Notes under the pieces: model-generated | What the model saw: the letters and a program-made list of their open reading frames with translations, nothing else | Database searches by the model: none | What the model was told of the DNA's origin: nothing | Shown here: positions 7,300-14,357 of the stretch, piece after piece | Layout of the letters: the number at the start of each line of letters is the position of its first letter | Position numbering within the stretch: position 1 is the stretch's first letter | Position numbers and translations under genes: made by a program | Assembly: GCA_045586905.1 (NCBI GenBank) | Contig: JAZNBF010000088.1 | Coordinates: 1-25,736, forward strand | Origin: RGIG1828 sp045586905 | GTDB taxonomy: Bacteria > Bacillota > Clostridia > UMGS1810 | Direction of reading: 5' to 3' | DNA: 25,736 bases

Positions 7300-8937
7300 A
7301 TGAAATATGTAATTGGTATTGACTATGGCACACTTTCGGCAAGAGCTATTATAGTAGATGCCGAAACAGGCAAAGAACTGGCAGAGGCTGTGTCGGTATA
7401 CAGCCACGCAGTTATGGACGAGACCCTTCCCGATGGCACAGTTTTAGAGAAAAACTCAGCCTTTCAACACCCTCAGGATTATCTTGATGCACTCAGCTTC
7501 ACAGTTTCAGAAGTCTTAAAAAAATCGGGTGTAAGTTCCGAAGATGTTGTGGGCGTAGGTATTGACTTTACCTCATGCACCATGCTCCCCATCGACGAAA
7601 AAGGCACACCACTTTGCTTTTATGACAAGTTCAAATCGGAGCCTCACGCCTATGTGAAGCTCTGGAAACATCACTCGGCACAGCCCGAGGCAGACGAAAT
7701 AACCCGTCTTGCCAAAGAAAATGGCGAAAAATGGCTCGACATATATGGCGGAAAGGTATCTTCTGAGTGGCTCTTCCCCAAAATGTGTGAAACAATAAAC
7801 AAAGCTCCCGAGGTGTTTGACACAGCCCACCGTTTTATTGAGGCAGGCGACTGGCTCACCATGGTGCTCACGGGCAGTGACGTTCTCTCAAGCTGCATGG
7901 CAGGCTACAAGGGAATGTGGAACAAAACAAACGGTTATCCGTCGGAGAGCTTCCTCGAAAAGATTTCGCCAAAGCTTAGGGGCGTCATCGGCACAAAAAT
8001 CGGCACCAATGTAAAACCCACCGGCACCAAGGCAGGCGAAATAAACGAGGCAGGCGCGCGCCTCACAGGTCTCAAAGAGGGCACACGGGTGGCAGTGCCC
8101 ATCATCGATGCCCACGCCGCTCTCCCCGCAGCAGGCATTGCAGATGGCGGCAAGCTCATGCTCATCATAGGCACATCAACCTGCCACATCCTCATGGACG
8201 AAAAAGAAAGAAATGTAAAAGGCATTTGCGGTCTTGTTAAAGACGGTATCATCCCCGGCTTCTATGCCTATGAAGCAGGTCAGGCGGCAGTTGGTGATAT
8301 TTTTGAATGGTATGTAAAAAACAATGCACCCCACAAATATGTGGTGGAAGCTCAGGAAAAGGGCAAAGACATCTACACCTACCTCACCGAAAAAGCAGAA
8401 AAAAGAGAAATCGGCGAAAGTGGCCTTGTTGCTCTTGACTGGTGGAACGGTAACCGTACACCCTTTGCTGACTATGACCTTAAGGGTGCGATTTTTGGCT
8501 TTACCTTAAACACCAAGCCTGAAGAAATTTTCAGAGCACTTTTGGAGTCGACTGCTTTTGGCACAAAGGCGATTGTAGACCTTTATGAAGAAAACGAAAT
8601 TGAAATAGACGAGGTTTATGCAACAGGAGGCATCTCTCAGAAAAATAAATTTATGATGCAGATGTATGCAGATGTGCTCAACAAACCTGTCATTGTGCCC
8701 GACATAAAGCAGGCAGGCGCAATGGGCAGTGCAGTTTTTGCAAGCTACGCAGGCGGTGTGTATGACGATGTCAAAGATGCTGTCAAAGCCATGGTACACC
8801 TCGACAAAACCACATATATGCCAAACGGTGAAAATCACAAAAAGTATATGGAGCTATACAAAAAATATAAAGAACTGGTTAAGCTTTTCGGCATAGAAAA
8901 AAGCTATCTTATGAGATCGAATCCCGACTGCAACTAA
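7300..8937 (+). CDS. araB: Ribulokinase (AraB, FGGY family)
   Basis: This 545-residue protein is close to the usual AraB length. Family marks are IGIDYGTLSARA at 5-16, the FQHPQDYLDAL region, GIDFTSCTMLP, EPHAYVKLWKHH, GGKVSSEWLFPK, GTSTCHI near 290 and the C-terminal ATGGISQKN nucleotide-binding segment. AraB phosphorylates L-ribulose (and often other ribuloses) with ATP, feeding ribulose 5-phosphate to the pentose pathway. The start is supported by AGGAG about 8 nt upstream. No araA, araD or arabinose transporter lies in the window, so it may act on a ribulose from another route or the partner genes may lie elsewhere. Confidence 0.9.
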   Translation: MKYVIGIDYGTLSARAIIVDAETGKELAEAVSVYSHAVMDETLPDGTVLEKNSAFQHPQDYLDALSFTVSEVLKKSGVSSEDVVGVGIDFTSCTMLPIDEKGTPLCFYDKFKSEPHAYVKLWKHHSAQPEADEITRLAKENGEKWLDIYGGKVSSEWLFPKMCETINKAPEVFDTAHRFIEAGDWLTMVLTGSDVLSSCMAGYKGMWNKTNGYPSESFLEKISPKLRGVIGTKIGTNVKPTGTKAGEINEAGARLTGLKEGTRVAVPIIDAHAALPAAGIADGGKLMLIIGTSTCHILMDEKERNVKGICGLVKDGIIPGFYAYEAGQAAVGDIFEWYVKNNAPHKYVVEAQEKGKDIYTYLTEKAEKREIGESGLVALDWWNGNRTPFADYDLKGAIFGFTLNTKPEEIFRALLESTAFGTKAIVDLYEENEIEIDEVYATGGISQKNKFMMQMYADVLNKPVIVPDIKQAGAMGSAVFASYAGGVYDDVKDAVKAMVHLDKTTYMPNGENHKKYMELYKKYKELVKLFGIEKSYLMRSNPDCN

Positions 8938-9043
8938 GTTTGCCTCTGTGGGAAAGTGAAGTTCTGCCTGATGGCAGAGTGGCAAACTTAACTTCACTTT
9001 TGAAAGACAAAAACTTCACTTTGAACGAGTTTCAAAACTTCAC
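8935..9043 (+). repeat. Folded repeat element in the araB-M20 gap
   Basis: The element starts on the araB stop codon. Arms TAAGTTTGCC (8935-8944) and GGCAAACTTA (8981-8990) pair over 10 bp. AAAGTGAAGTT (8953-8963) pairs with AACTTCACTTT (8990-9000) over 11 bp. A 6-bp hairpin TCTGCC/GGCAGA (8963-8978) sits inside both. The two long stems interleave in ABA'B' order, so they form a pseudoknot or compete. AACTTCACTTT recurs at 9012-9022 and its first eight bases at 9036-9043. It could be an intergenic dispersed repeat or an mRNA switch for the M20 gene. No known riboswitch was recognised. Confidence 0.6.
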
Positions 9044-9096
9044 AAAAAATCCTGGTAGCTATATTACACAATCCTTATATAAAGAGAGGACAAAAA

Positions 9097-10338
9097 ATGA
9101 AAAACAAAATTATAAAAGCCATAGACGACCACAGAGAAAAGATTATCTCTCTGGGCGAAGAAATACTCAGAACTCCCGAACTTGGCTACAAGGAGTTCAA
9201 AACATCTGAAAGGGTGCAAAAGGAGTTTGAAGCACTCGGCATACCGTACCGTTCAGAGCTTGCCATCACAGGTGTTAAGGGCACAGTGGGCAACCCCGAT
9301 GCCAAGATTAACATCTGCATCATTGGCGAGCTCGATGCCATCAAATGCTTTGAGCACCCATTTGCCAATCCCGAAACAGGCGCAGCTCACGCCTGCGGTC
9401 ACAATGCTCAGCTTGCTTGCATGATAGGTGCGGCATATGGCATAGTAAAAAGCGGCGTGCTCGATGAAATCGATGGCAAAATCACATTTTTTGCAGTGCC
9501 TGCCGAAGAGTTTGTGGAGCTCGAATACAGAGAGCGCCTCGTTGCCGATGGCAAAATAAGCCGCATGGCAGGCAAGCAGGAGCTCATTGCCCTTGGCGAA
9601 TTTGATGATGTAGACATTGCAATGATGATACATTCCCACGCCCTCACTCCCGTCCCCAATGTGTATGTGGAAGGCACAAGCCTTGGCTTTGACACAAAGC
9701 AGATAACCTTTGAGGGCAAGGCGGCACATGGCAGTGAGCCATTTAACGGAGTTAACGCCCTCAACGCCGCAATGCTCGCTCTCATGGGCATCAATGCCAA
9801 CCGTGAGACCTTCCGTGACGAAGACAGGGTGAGAGTTCATCCCATCATCACAAACGGAGGCGACCTTGTAAATGTTGTGCCCGACAAGGCAGTGATTGAA
9901 ACCTATGTGAGAGGTGCTACTGCAAGTGCAATAGAGGATGCATCCGTTAAGGTTGACAATGCTGTAAAGGCAGGAGCAATGGCAGTTGGCGCAAAGTGCA
10001 CCATAAAAGATGTCAAAGGCTTTGATCCTCTTATTCAGGATGCTAACCTTTCAAAAGTGTTTGAAGAAAATGCCCGACTTTTTGTATCTGACGAAAACAT
10101 CTTCCATGGCATAAACATGACAGGCTCCACCGACATGGGCGACCTTTCGCTCATCATGCCTGCAATTCAGCCGACCATGGGTGGTTTTGACGGAGCGCTT
10201 CACAGTAAGGAATTTGCCATAAAAGATAAAGAAACGGTGTATATCACATCTTCCAAAATTCTTGCGCTCACAGCCTACGACCTTTTGAAAGACGGAGCAA
10301 AGAGAGCAAAAGAAATAATAGAAAACTTCAAAAAATAA
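9097..10338 (+). CDS. M20 family amidohydrolase/peptidase (AbgB/HipO-like)
   Basis: This 413-residue enzyme is of M20D type. The metal-site region GAAHACGHNAQ lies near 95-105, VPAEEFVE near 133-140, a SHA histidine near 180 and the dimerisation domain (GKAAHGSEPFNGVNA) near 210-225. A late NMTGSTDMGDLS segment corresponds to the fifth metal-ligand region. The family hydrolyses N-acyl or N-aminobenzoyl amino acids and related amides; the substrate is unspecified here. GAGGA precedes the ATG by about 6 nt. It is the last gene of the train, separated from araB by a structured 159-nt gap and followed by a strong terminator. Confidence 0.88.
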   Translation: MKNKIIKAIDDHREKIISLGEEILRTPELGYKEFKTSERVQKEFEALGIPYRSELAITGVKGTVGNPDAKINICIIGELDAIKCFEHPFANPETGAAHACGHNAQLACMIGAAYGIVKSGVLDEIDGKITFFAVPAEEFVELEYRERLVADGKISRMAGKQELIALGEFDDVDIAMMIHSHALTPVPNVYVEGTSLGFDTKQITFEGKAAHGSEPFNGVNALNAAMLALMGINANRETFRDEDRVRVHPIITNGGDLVNVVPDKAVIETYVRGATASAIEDASVKVDNAVKAGAMAVGAKCTIKDVKGFDPLIQDANLSKVFEENARLFVSDENIFHGINMTGSTDMGDLSLIMPAIQPTMGGFDGALHSKEFAIKDKETVYITSSKILALTAYDLLKDGAKRAKEIIENFKK

Positions 10339-10346
10339 TCATTTTA

Positions 10347-10388
10347 AACGGGCAGAAACGCCAAAACCGTTTCTGCCCGTTGTTTTTG
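10347..10388 (+). terminator. Rho-independent terminator after the M20 gene
   Basis: A perfect 14-bp stem, AACGGGCAGAAACG with CGTTTCTGCCCGTT, has a 7-nt loop and is followed by GTTTTTG. It closes the plus-strand train. Confidence 0.9.
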
Positions 10389-10422
10389 TCGAAAAAATCT
10401 TAGAAAAAATCACAAAAATGTG

Positions 10423-10451
10423 TTGACAAAGCATTTTTAATGTGTTATACT
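10423..10451 (+). promoter_or_regulatory. Near-consensus promoter of the tRNA operon
   Basis: TTGACA, a 17-nt spacer and TATACT lie 37 nt before tRNA-Gly. A strong promoter is expected for stable RNA. Confidence 0.87.
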
Positions 10452-10487
10452 ATCATTCGTCGATTGGTGAAGATCATCAATTCATAT

Positions 10488-10559
10488 GCGGGAGTGGCTC
10501 AGTGGTAGAGCGTCACCTTGCCAAGGTGAACGTCGCGAGTTCGAATCTCGTCTTCCGCT
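10488..10559 (+). tRNA. tRNA-Gly (anticodon GCC)
   Basis: Acceptor arms GCGGGAG and CTTCCGC pair with one G-U. The D arm GCTCAGTGGTAGAGC, the anticodon stem around TTGCCAA and the T loop TTCGAAT are intact. The CCA end is not encoded. Confidence 0.96.
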
Positions 10560-10566
10560 TAAACTG

Positions 10567-10595
10567 TCAAGAGACGTAGGATTTACGTCTCTTGA
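10567..10595 (+). other. 12-bp hairpin between the two tRNAs
   Basis: TCAAGAGACGTA and TACGTCTCTTGA pair perfectly around a 5-nt loop. No T-run follows, so it is more likely a processing or spacer structure in the tRNA precursor than a terminator. Confidence 0.6.
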
Positions 10596-10624
10596 TTAGT
10601 CTAACCCAAAGTTTAATATGACAT

Positions 10625-10695
10625 GGCGTCATAGCCAAGTGGTAAGGCACGGGTCTGCAACACCCTTATCCCCAGTTCAAGTCTGGGTGACGCCT
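10625..10695 (+). tRNA. tRNA-Cys (anticodon GCA)
   Basis: Acceptor arms GGCGTCA and TGACGCC pair perfectly and the discriminator is T, as usual for Cys. The anticodon loop is CTGCAAC, the T loop is TTCAAGT, and no CCA is encoded. It is cotranscribed with tRNA-Gly from the promoter at 10423. Confidence 0.95.
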
Positions 10696-10698
10696 TAG

Positions 10699-10737
10699 AA
10701 AAAACCGTCAATCTTGATACAAGATTCGCGGTTTTTT
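10699..10737 (+). terminator. Terminator of the tRNA operon
   Basis: AAAAAACCG pairs with CGGTTTTTT, and after a 2-nt internal loop AATCTTG pairs with CAAGATT around an ATA loop. The six terminal T residues form the U-tract. It should isolate the tRNA transcript from the following hairpin array. Confidence 0.87.
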
Positions 10738-10746
10738 CAACGAAAT

Positions 10747-10913
10747 AAATCCTTTCAGGATTTGTCAAATACCCTGTGTGCGTGAAATATTGCTTCGCAA
10801 CGTGAAATACGCCTTACGGCGTGTGGATTTATTTCATTTCACAGAAAGCGTTAGCTTTCTATTTCGCAATTTCTGCAAGAAATTATTTCACATCAACGGA
10901 GTTGATATTTCAC
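10747..10913. repeat. Array of six short hairpins with GTGAAAT/ATTTCAC spacers
   Basis: Six small stems follow each other: AAATCC/GGATTT (10747-10763), TTGC/GCAA (10790-10800), ACGCC/GGCGT (10809-10822), AGAAAGC/GCTTTCT (10843-10860), AATTTCT/AGAAATT (10868-10884) and ATCAAC/GTTGAT (10892-10906). Spacers read GTGAAAT on the left (10783, 10802) and ATTTCAC on the right (10836, 10885, 10907). The spacers can therefore pair with each other and turn the array into a branched cruciform or RNA. It lies between the tRNA terminator and the promoter of the four-helix-bundle gene, so it is not in that gene's mRNA. It has no CRISPR-type identical repeats. Confidence 0.75.
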
Positions 10914-10916
10914 TTA

Positions 10917-10945
10917 TGGACAATAGTAAACATATATGTTATAAT
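10917..10945 (+). promoter_or_regulatory. Promoter of the four-helix-bundle gene
   Basis: TGGACA, a 17-nt spacer and TATAAT, 11 of 12 consensus bases. It starts 4 nt after the hairpin array and gives a leader of only about 15 nt. Confidence 0.8.
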
Positions 10946-10967
10946 GATTTCAAGGAGTTGATATGAT

Positions 10968-11327
10968 ATGGCTGAATCAAAACTACGGAATTCATCTGTT
11001 GAATTTTCTGTTAATATAATTAAACTGTGCGAAAACATTAAAGGCCATTATTCTCTTACAAATCAGCTTGAGCGTAGCGGAACATCCATAGGAGCAAATA
11101 TACACGAGGCAAATTATGCACATAGCAAGAACGATTTTATTTCAAAATTACAAATAGCACTGAAAGAATGCTACGAAACAGAGTATTGGTTAGAACTTTT
11201 CGTTAAATCCGATTTACTCAATAGAGAAACTGCTAAAGAAATATATAATGAATGCGGAACAATCCGCAAAATGCTCATTTCATCCATCAACACAGCTAAA
11301 CAAAACGCTGAAAAATCAAATAACTAA
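10968..11327 (+). CDS. Four-helix-bundle protein (S23/23S-rRNA intervening-sequence protein family)
   Basis: This 119-residue all-helical protein has the family marks LERSGTSIGANIHEA (34-48) and KECYETEYWLELF (66-78). AAGGAG lies about 10 nt before the ATG. The family includes proteins encoded in 23S rRNA intervening sequences and the Avd accessory factor of diversity-generating retroelements, which forms a basic pentamer that binds nucleic acid and the reverse transcriptase. No rRNA, reverse transcriptase or variable repeat is present here, so this is a stand-alone member. Its position just after tRNA genes and a hairpin array fits a small mobile or repeat-associated unit. Its molecular role is unknown. 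Confidence 0.88.
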   Translation: MAESKLRNSSVEFSVNIIKLCENIKGHYSLTNQLERSGTSIGANIHEANYAHSKNDFISKLQIALKECYETEYWLELFVKSDLLNRETAKEIYNECGTIRKMLISSINTAKQNAEKSNN

Positions 11328-11334
11328 CTTTTAC

Positions 11335-11361
11335 CGTCACAATCGTGGCGTTTTTCTTTTT
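11335..11361 (+). terminator. Terminator of the four-helix-bundle gene
   Basis: CGTCAC and GTGGCG form a 6-bp stem with one G-T pair and an AATC loop, followed by TTTTTCTTTTT. Confidence 0.8.
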
Positions 11362-11387
11362 GTCCGAAATACTTGACAAGTTTCTGC

Positions 11388-11407
11388 AAACTCGCTTTGG
11401 CGAGTTT
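11388..11407. repeat. 8-bp hairpin downstream of the four-helix-bundle gene
   Basis: AAACTCGC and GCGAGTTT pair around TTTG. It is flanked by AAGTTTC (11378) and GAAACTT (11429) and resembles the upstream array hairpins in size. It may be the right-hand remnant of the same unit. Confidence 0.5.
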
Positions 11408-11473
11408 ATTTATATAAATGTCACCGTTGAAACTTGACAGAAACAGCAAAAAAGATCCTAAAAAGATTGTATC

Positions 11474-11520
11474 TGTCCTTTTAAACGGACACATATTATG
11501 ATATAATTATCATAAGGAGG
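11474..11520 (+). promoter_or_regulatory. Promoter/operator region of the ankyrin-type gene
   Basis: TGTCC-N8-GGACA (11474-11491) is a dyad at the -35 position. TTATGATA/TATCATAA (11496-11515) is an 8-bp dyad with a 4-nt centre that covers the -10 TATAAT (11502-11507). It ends on the AAGGAGG Shine-Dalgarno sequence (11514-11520). The overlap suggests repressor control or a hairpin that hides the ribosome site. Confidence 0.5.
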
Positions 11521-11527
11521 CGATACA

Positions 11528-12559
11528 ATGAGTTGTGACTATGGATATGGAAAGCTGGAAGATGAGCTTATAGAGCTCTTTCGTTCCGGTGCGCCCGATT
11601 TTGCTGCAGCCGAAGAGTTAATCAGACAAGGTGCAGATGTTAATGCAGTAGGCAAAGATCCTGCCGAAAATGTACTTTCGGAGATACTGATAGGCTACTG
11701 CGCGACAAAGAACGGAGACGAGATTTTCGAAACTTCCGATTTGTGCGAAGAAGAGAACTGCGAACAGTGTCAAAAAAATGAAGATAAAAACCCGGAACCT
11801 GGGAAGTCAATGTGTGAGCTTATCCGTTTCTTTCTTGCACACGGATTTGATGTCAACAAATTTGACGGTTGCTATGGGGCACAGTGTTTGTATGCTTTAA
11901 CTCTCTCTACTTTTGACAGATATTTTCTGGAAGCTACAAAAATCCTTTTTGATGCAGGTGCAAGAAATCGCGAAACTTCATATGATGAGCGATGTGACGG
12001 TGGTGTTCCGTGGGAATTTGTTGCTACTGAGAGGAGCTATCAGGACACCTGTGAAAAAGACTATTCACTGGGGAACATATATGAAGCTGTATGTCAGATG
12101 TATCTTGCAATTGATGAGGGGCGCCCTTACGATGGAATAGATACATATGAGAAAGCTGTCGGGAAAAAGCTTCTGAAAGTAGTTGCCGACAGAAATGATG
12201 ACAATCAGGTTTTTTATTCAATGAATTTGCCTCATTTCAAAAAAGAAAACTGTTTTAAAGACAAATTGTATTTTGTATATGATGACGGTGTGCTGGTGAC
12301 AACACAGTTTGCTGACTTTTGGACCGATACAAATGCACCGGTTTGCAATGGCACAGATGTGTCTGAATATTTTTCGCCGATTGTCGGCAAAACTATAAAA
12401 CAGTTTAAGTATGATCACCGGAGTTTTGAAAAAGGAAGAACTCATTACGGACAGCCGATCACCACGATAGAAATGACATCGGGAGAAAGCATAACCTTTT
12501 CTATTAATTTCGGTGAGGTAGAAGATGAAGAAAGAGCGGCTTTTTTTGAAATAAAATAA
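11528..12559 (+). CDS. Ankyrin-repeat-like protein with novel C-terminal beta domain
   Basis: The protein has 343 residues with AAGGAGG 7 nt before the ATG and no signal peptide. Ankyrin-like helices are seen in AAEELIRQGADVNAVG (about 27-42), IRFFLAHGFDVNKFDG (about 98-113) and ATKILFDAGARNR. A cysteine-rich insert, CEEENCEQCQ, lies between the first two. From about residue 215 to the end the chain is beta-strand-rich (LYFVYDDGVLVTTQFADFW, IEMTSGESITFSINFGEVE) and was not recognised. Such stand-alone ankyrin-plus-unknown-domain proteins are often immunity or interaction proteins, but no toxin gene is adjacent. A terminator at 12589 closes the transcript. Confidence 0.7.
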   Translation: MSCDYGYGKLEDELIELFRSGAPDFAAAEELIRQGADVNAVGKDPAENVLSEILIGYCATKNGDEIFETSDLCEEENCEQCQKNEDKNPEPGKSMCELIRFFLAHGFDVNKFDGCYGAQCLYALTLSTFDRYFLEATKILFDAGARNRETSYDERCDGGVPWEFVATERSYQDTCEKDYSLGNIYEAVCQMYLAIDEGRPYDGIDTYEKAVGKKLLKVVADRNDDNQVFYSMNLPHFKKENCFKDKLYFVYDDGVLVTTQFADFWTDTNAPVCNGTDVSEYFSPIVGKTIKQFKYDHRSFEKGRTHYGQPITTIEMTSGESITFSINFGEVEDEERAAFFEIK

Positions 12560-12588
12560 AATTTTCTCTTTTTCATGTGCCCTCACAT

Positions 12589-12621
12589 AAAAAAGCACAC
12601 TCAATGCCGAGTGTGCTTTTT
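12589..12621. terminator. Bidirectional terminator between convergent genes
   Basis: AAAAAGCACACTC and GAGTGTGCTTTTT pair over 13 bp around AATGCC. The A-run and T-run let it serve both the ankyrin-type gene (+) and the DUF4037 gene (-). Confidence 0.9.
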
Positions 12622-12668
12622 GCAAACATATAAGATAATCAAACTGATCTTTGGAAAAAACGACCTCT

Positions 12669-13610
12669 TTACACTGCATACATAATGTGAAGATTGCGTA
12701 TGCAGGTATCTTTTATTTTGTCATTCACCTCATATGCATGAGCTTCCAGACTGTCGGAAGAGGCATTTGTAAGCTTCTGTTTTTTAATCTCATCTATAAT
12801 TGCAGATGAGATTTTTTCTATGATTTCTGTCTTTAACTTAGCTTCATTTTCTTTGTTTCCGCTTGAAATGAGATGCTCAATATCACCCGAAAGATGAGAC
12901 GCAAGCTCAAGCTGGCCAAGTGCTTTGAACACCCATTTGTAGTAGGGGATGTATTTTTTGTTAAGCAGAAAAATCACTTTAAGTGCAGCATTTGCAAACT
13001 CTGTCATACATAGCTGTGCTGCGCCCGTATCGCATCTTTTAATGCATCTTTGGTAGTTATACTGCCCCGATTGCGCTGCAAGGAGAAGATTGCCCGCAAG
13101 CTTTTTGAGCCTCACATCTTCGGGAAGATATGAAAGCTTTTGACGGATTTGTGACAAAAGACCGAAGTTGTCTTCAAAAACTTTTCCACCTGTTGCTTCC
13201 AGAAGAAACTGCTCCGAGAGAGAAAACCATGATTTTGTGGTTATCTCACCGTTTTTGTCGCCCGTTTTTGCTTCAAAAAAGTCGCCTGTTCTCATAACAC
13301 CGTGACGGTTGCCGCCGACGGGGCTCAGACTGCTTCTTTCAAAACCCATAAACTCTTTGGGCAGAGAGGCATACGCTCTTTCGAGGAGAAATTCATCTCT
13401 TCGTGAAACAAGACTTTCATCGGGCAAAAAAATGCAAAAGCCGGGCTCAAAATCGTGGTCGCGTGAGATGTCATCGTCAAAGCCCATGCACTCCGAGCCG
13501 CTTCCCGAGAGGCCTATGGCAAGATATTTTTTTATGTGAGAAAAATTTTCGTCTATTATTTTTTGCCCGTATTCTCTGTAATATCTCTCACAAAGCTCAA
13601 GACCTTTCAT
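12669..13610 (-). CDS. DUF4037 nucleotidyltransferase-like protein
   Basis: The 313-residue protein has near its start GLSGSGSECMGFDDDISRDH (33-52), the family's nucleotidyltransferase-like motif with GSGS and an acidic DHD. A helical remainder contains YNYQRCIKRCDTGAAQLC. Proteins of this family have a predicted nucleotidyltransferase core but no settled biochemical role. The start codon lies inside the end of the TPR gene (14-nt overlap), which implies translational coupling. Both are read from a promoter in the 14341-14539 gap. Confidence 0.8.
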   Translation of the reverse strand: MKGLELCERYYREYGQKIIDENFSHIKKYLAIGLSGSGSECMGFDDDISRDHDFEPGFCIFLPDESLVSRRDEFLLERAYASLPKEFMGFERSSLSPVGGNRHGVMRTGDFFEAKTGDKNGEITTKSWFSLSEQFLLEATGGKVFEDNFGLLSQIRQKLSYLPEDVRLKKLAGNLLLAAQSGQYNYQRCIKRCDTGAAQLCMTEFANAALKVIFLLNKKYIPYYKWVFKALGQLELASHLSGDIEHLISSGNKENEAKLKTEIIEKISSAIIDEIKKQKLTNASSDSLEAHAYEVNDKIKDTCIRNLHIMYAV

Positions 13611-14340
13611 AAATCTTCACTGCCCTTTCTTTAAGCTCGTTTTCATATGCAAAATATCCGTAATATCCAAAAGTGGAGGCGCATTTTTCGCACACAAAGG
13701 CATAATATCCGTCTTTTGGCTCATGCCCGTCTAAGATGTTTGCCGCCTTGTTTAAAAGCTCTTCTATTATTTCCTGCGCCTCTTCAAGTCCGAGCTGTGC
13801 TTCCCTGAGGTTTGCAATGTTAAGATATGTTATGGCAACCTCAAGCATGCCATCCTCGATGCGCTCCATCACTGAGATGGCTTTTTCATATAGCTCAAAG
13901 GCTTTTTGATATTCTCCAATGTCACAGAGGGCAAGAGCCATGTTGTTGTAGAGTCCGCCAAAGCGCTTATCGGTTTCGGGGAGCTCTTTTTTGTACACAT
14001 CCAGTGCCTTTTCAAAAAGAGGAATAGCATCTTTCGCTTTGCCGAATGCTTTTAAAACCGTGGCAGAGTTGATGTAGGTTGTGCCTGCGCCGATGTTTTC
14101 TTCTATGCCCATATCCTTTATTAAACCGAGTGCTTTTTCCACAGCGTCAATGGCATCACTTTCTCTTCCAAGCTTTCGGTAGAGACCGCAAAGCTCGTTC
14201 TGAAGGAGGAGCATGGTTCTTTTATCACCCGATATTTTTGTCTCTTCAAGCCAGTATAAAATATGCCTTTCGGCACCCATGTAGTCATTTTTATTTAAAA
14301 AATCATCTAACCTATCTAAAATACGACCTGTATCTGCCAT
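13597..14340 (-). CDS. Tetratricopeptide-repeat protein
   Basis: This is a 247-residue cytoplasmic protein of helix-turn-helix TPR units from about residue 15 to 200. The clearest are MGAERHILYWLEET, AIDAVEKALGLIKDMG, AIPLFEKALDVYKKE, YNNMALALCDIGEYQKAFEL and YEKAISVMERIE. The ATG at 14340 is chosen because GAGG lies 8 nt before it; an in-frame start 54 nt upstream has none. TPR proteins are scaffolds. Overlap with the DUF4037 gene suggests its product is the partner. Confidence 0.83.
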   Translation of the reverse strand: MADTGRILDRLDDFLNKNDYMGAERHILYWLEETKISGDKRTMLLLQNELCGLYRKLGRESDAIDAVEKALGLIKDMGIEENIGAGTTYINSATVLKAFGKAKDAIPLFEKALDVYKKELPETDKRFGGLYNNMALALCDIGEYQKAFELYEKAISVMERIEDGMLEVAITYLNIANLREAQLGLEEAQEIIEELLNKAANILDGHEPKDGYYAFVCEKCASTFGYYGYFAYENELKERAVKIYERS

Positions 14341-14357
14341 ATAAAACACCTCGTTTA

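Noticed and set aside
8940..9209. 89-codon open frame after araB
   Set aside because: It reads through the folded repeats and overlaps the M20 gene start in another frame, with no Shine-Dalgarno sequence.
9253..9840. Antisense open frame under the M20 gene
   Set aside because: Shadow frame opposite a clearly recognised enzyme.
10423..10700. Integrated element att site in tRNA-Cys
   Set aside because: No duplicated tRNA 3' end was found downstream and no adjacent active integrase; the XerD-like gene is 7 kb away and degenerate.
10747..10913. CRISPR array
   Set aside because: There are no identical repeats of 24 bp or more and no unique spacers; the units are different short hairpins.
10778..10966. 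62-codon open frame upstream of the four-helix-bundle gene
   Set aside because: It consists of the hairpin array and the promoter; composition is that of repeats, not coding.
10968..11327. Diversity-generating retroelement
   Set aside because: The four-helix-bundle protein resembles Avd, but no reverse transcriptase, template repeat or variable repeat was found in the window.
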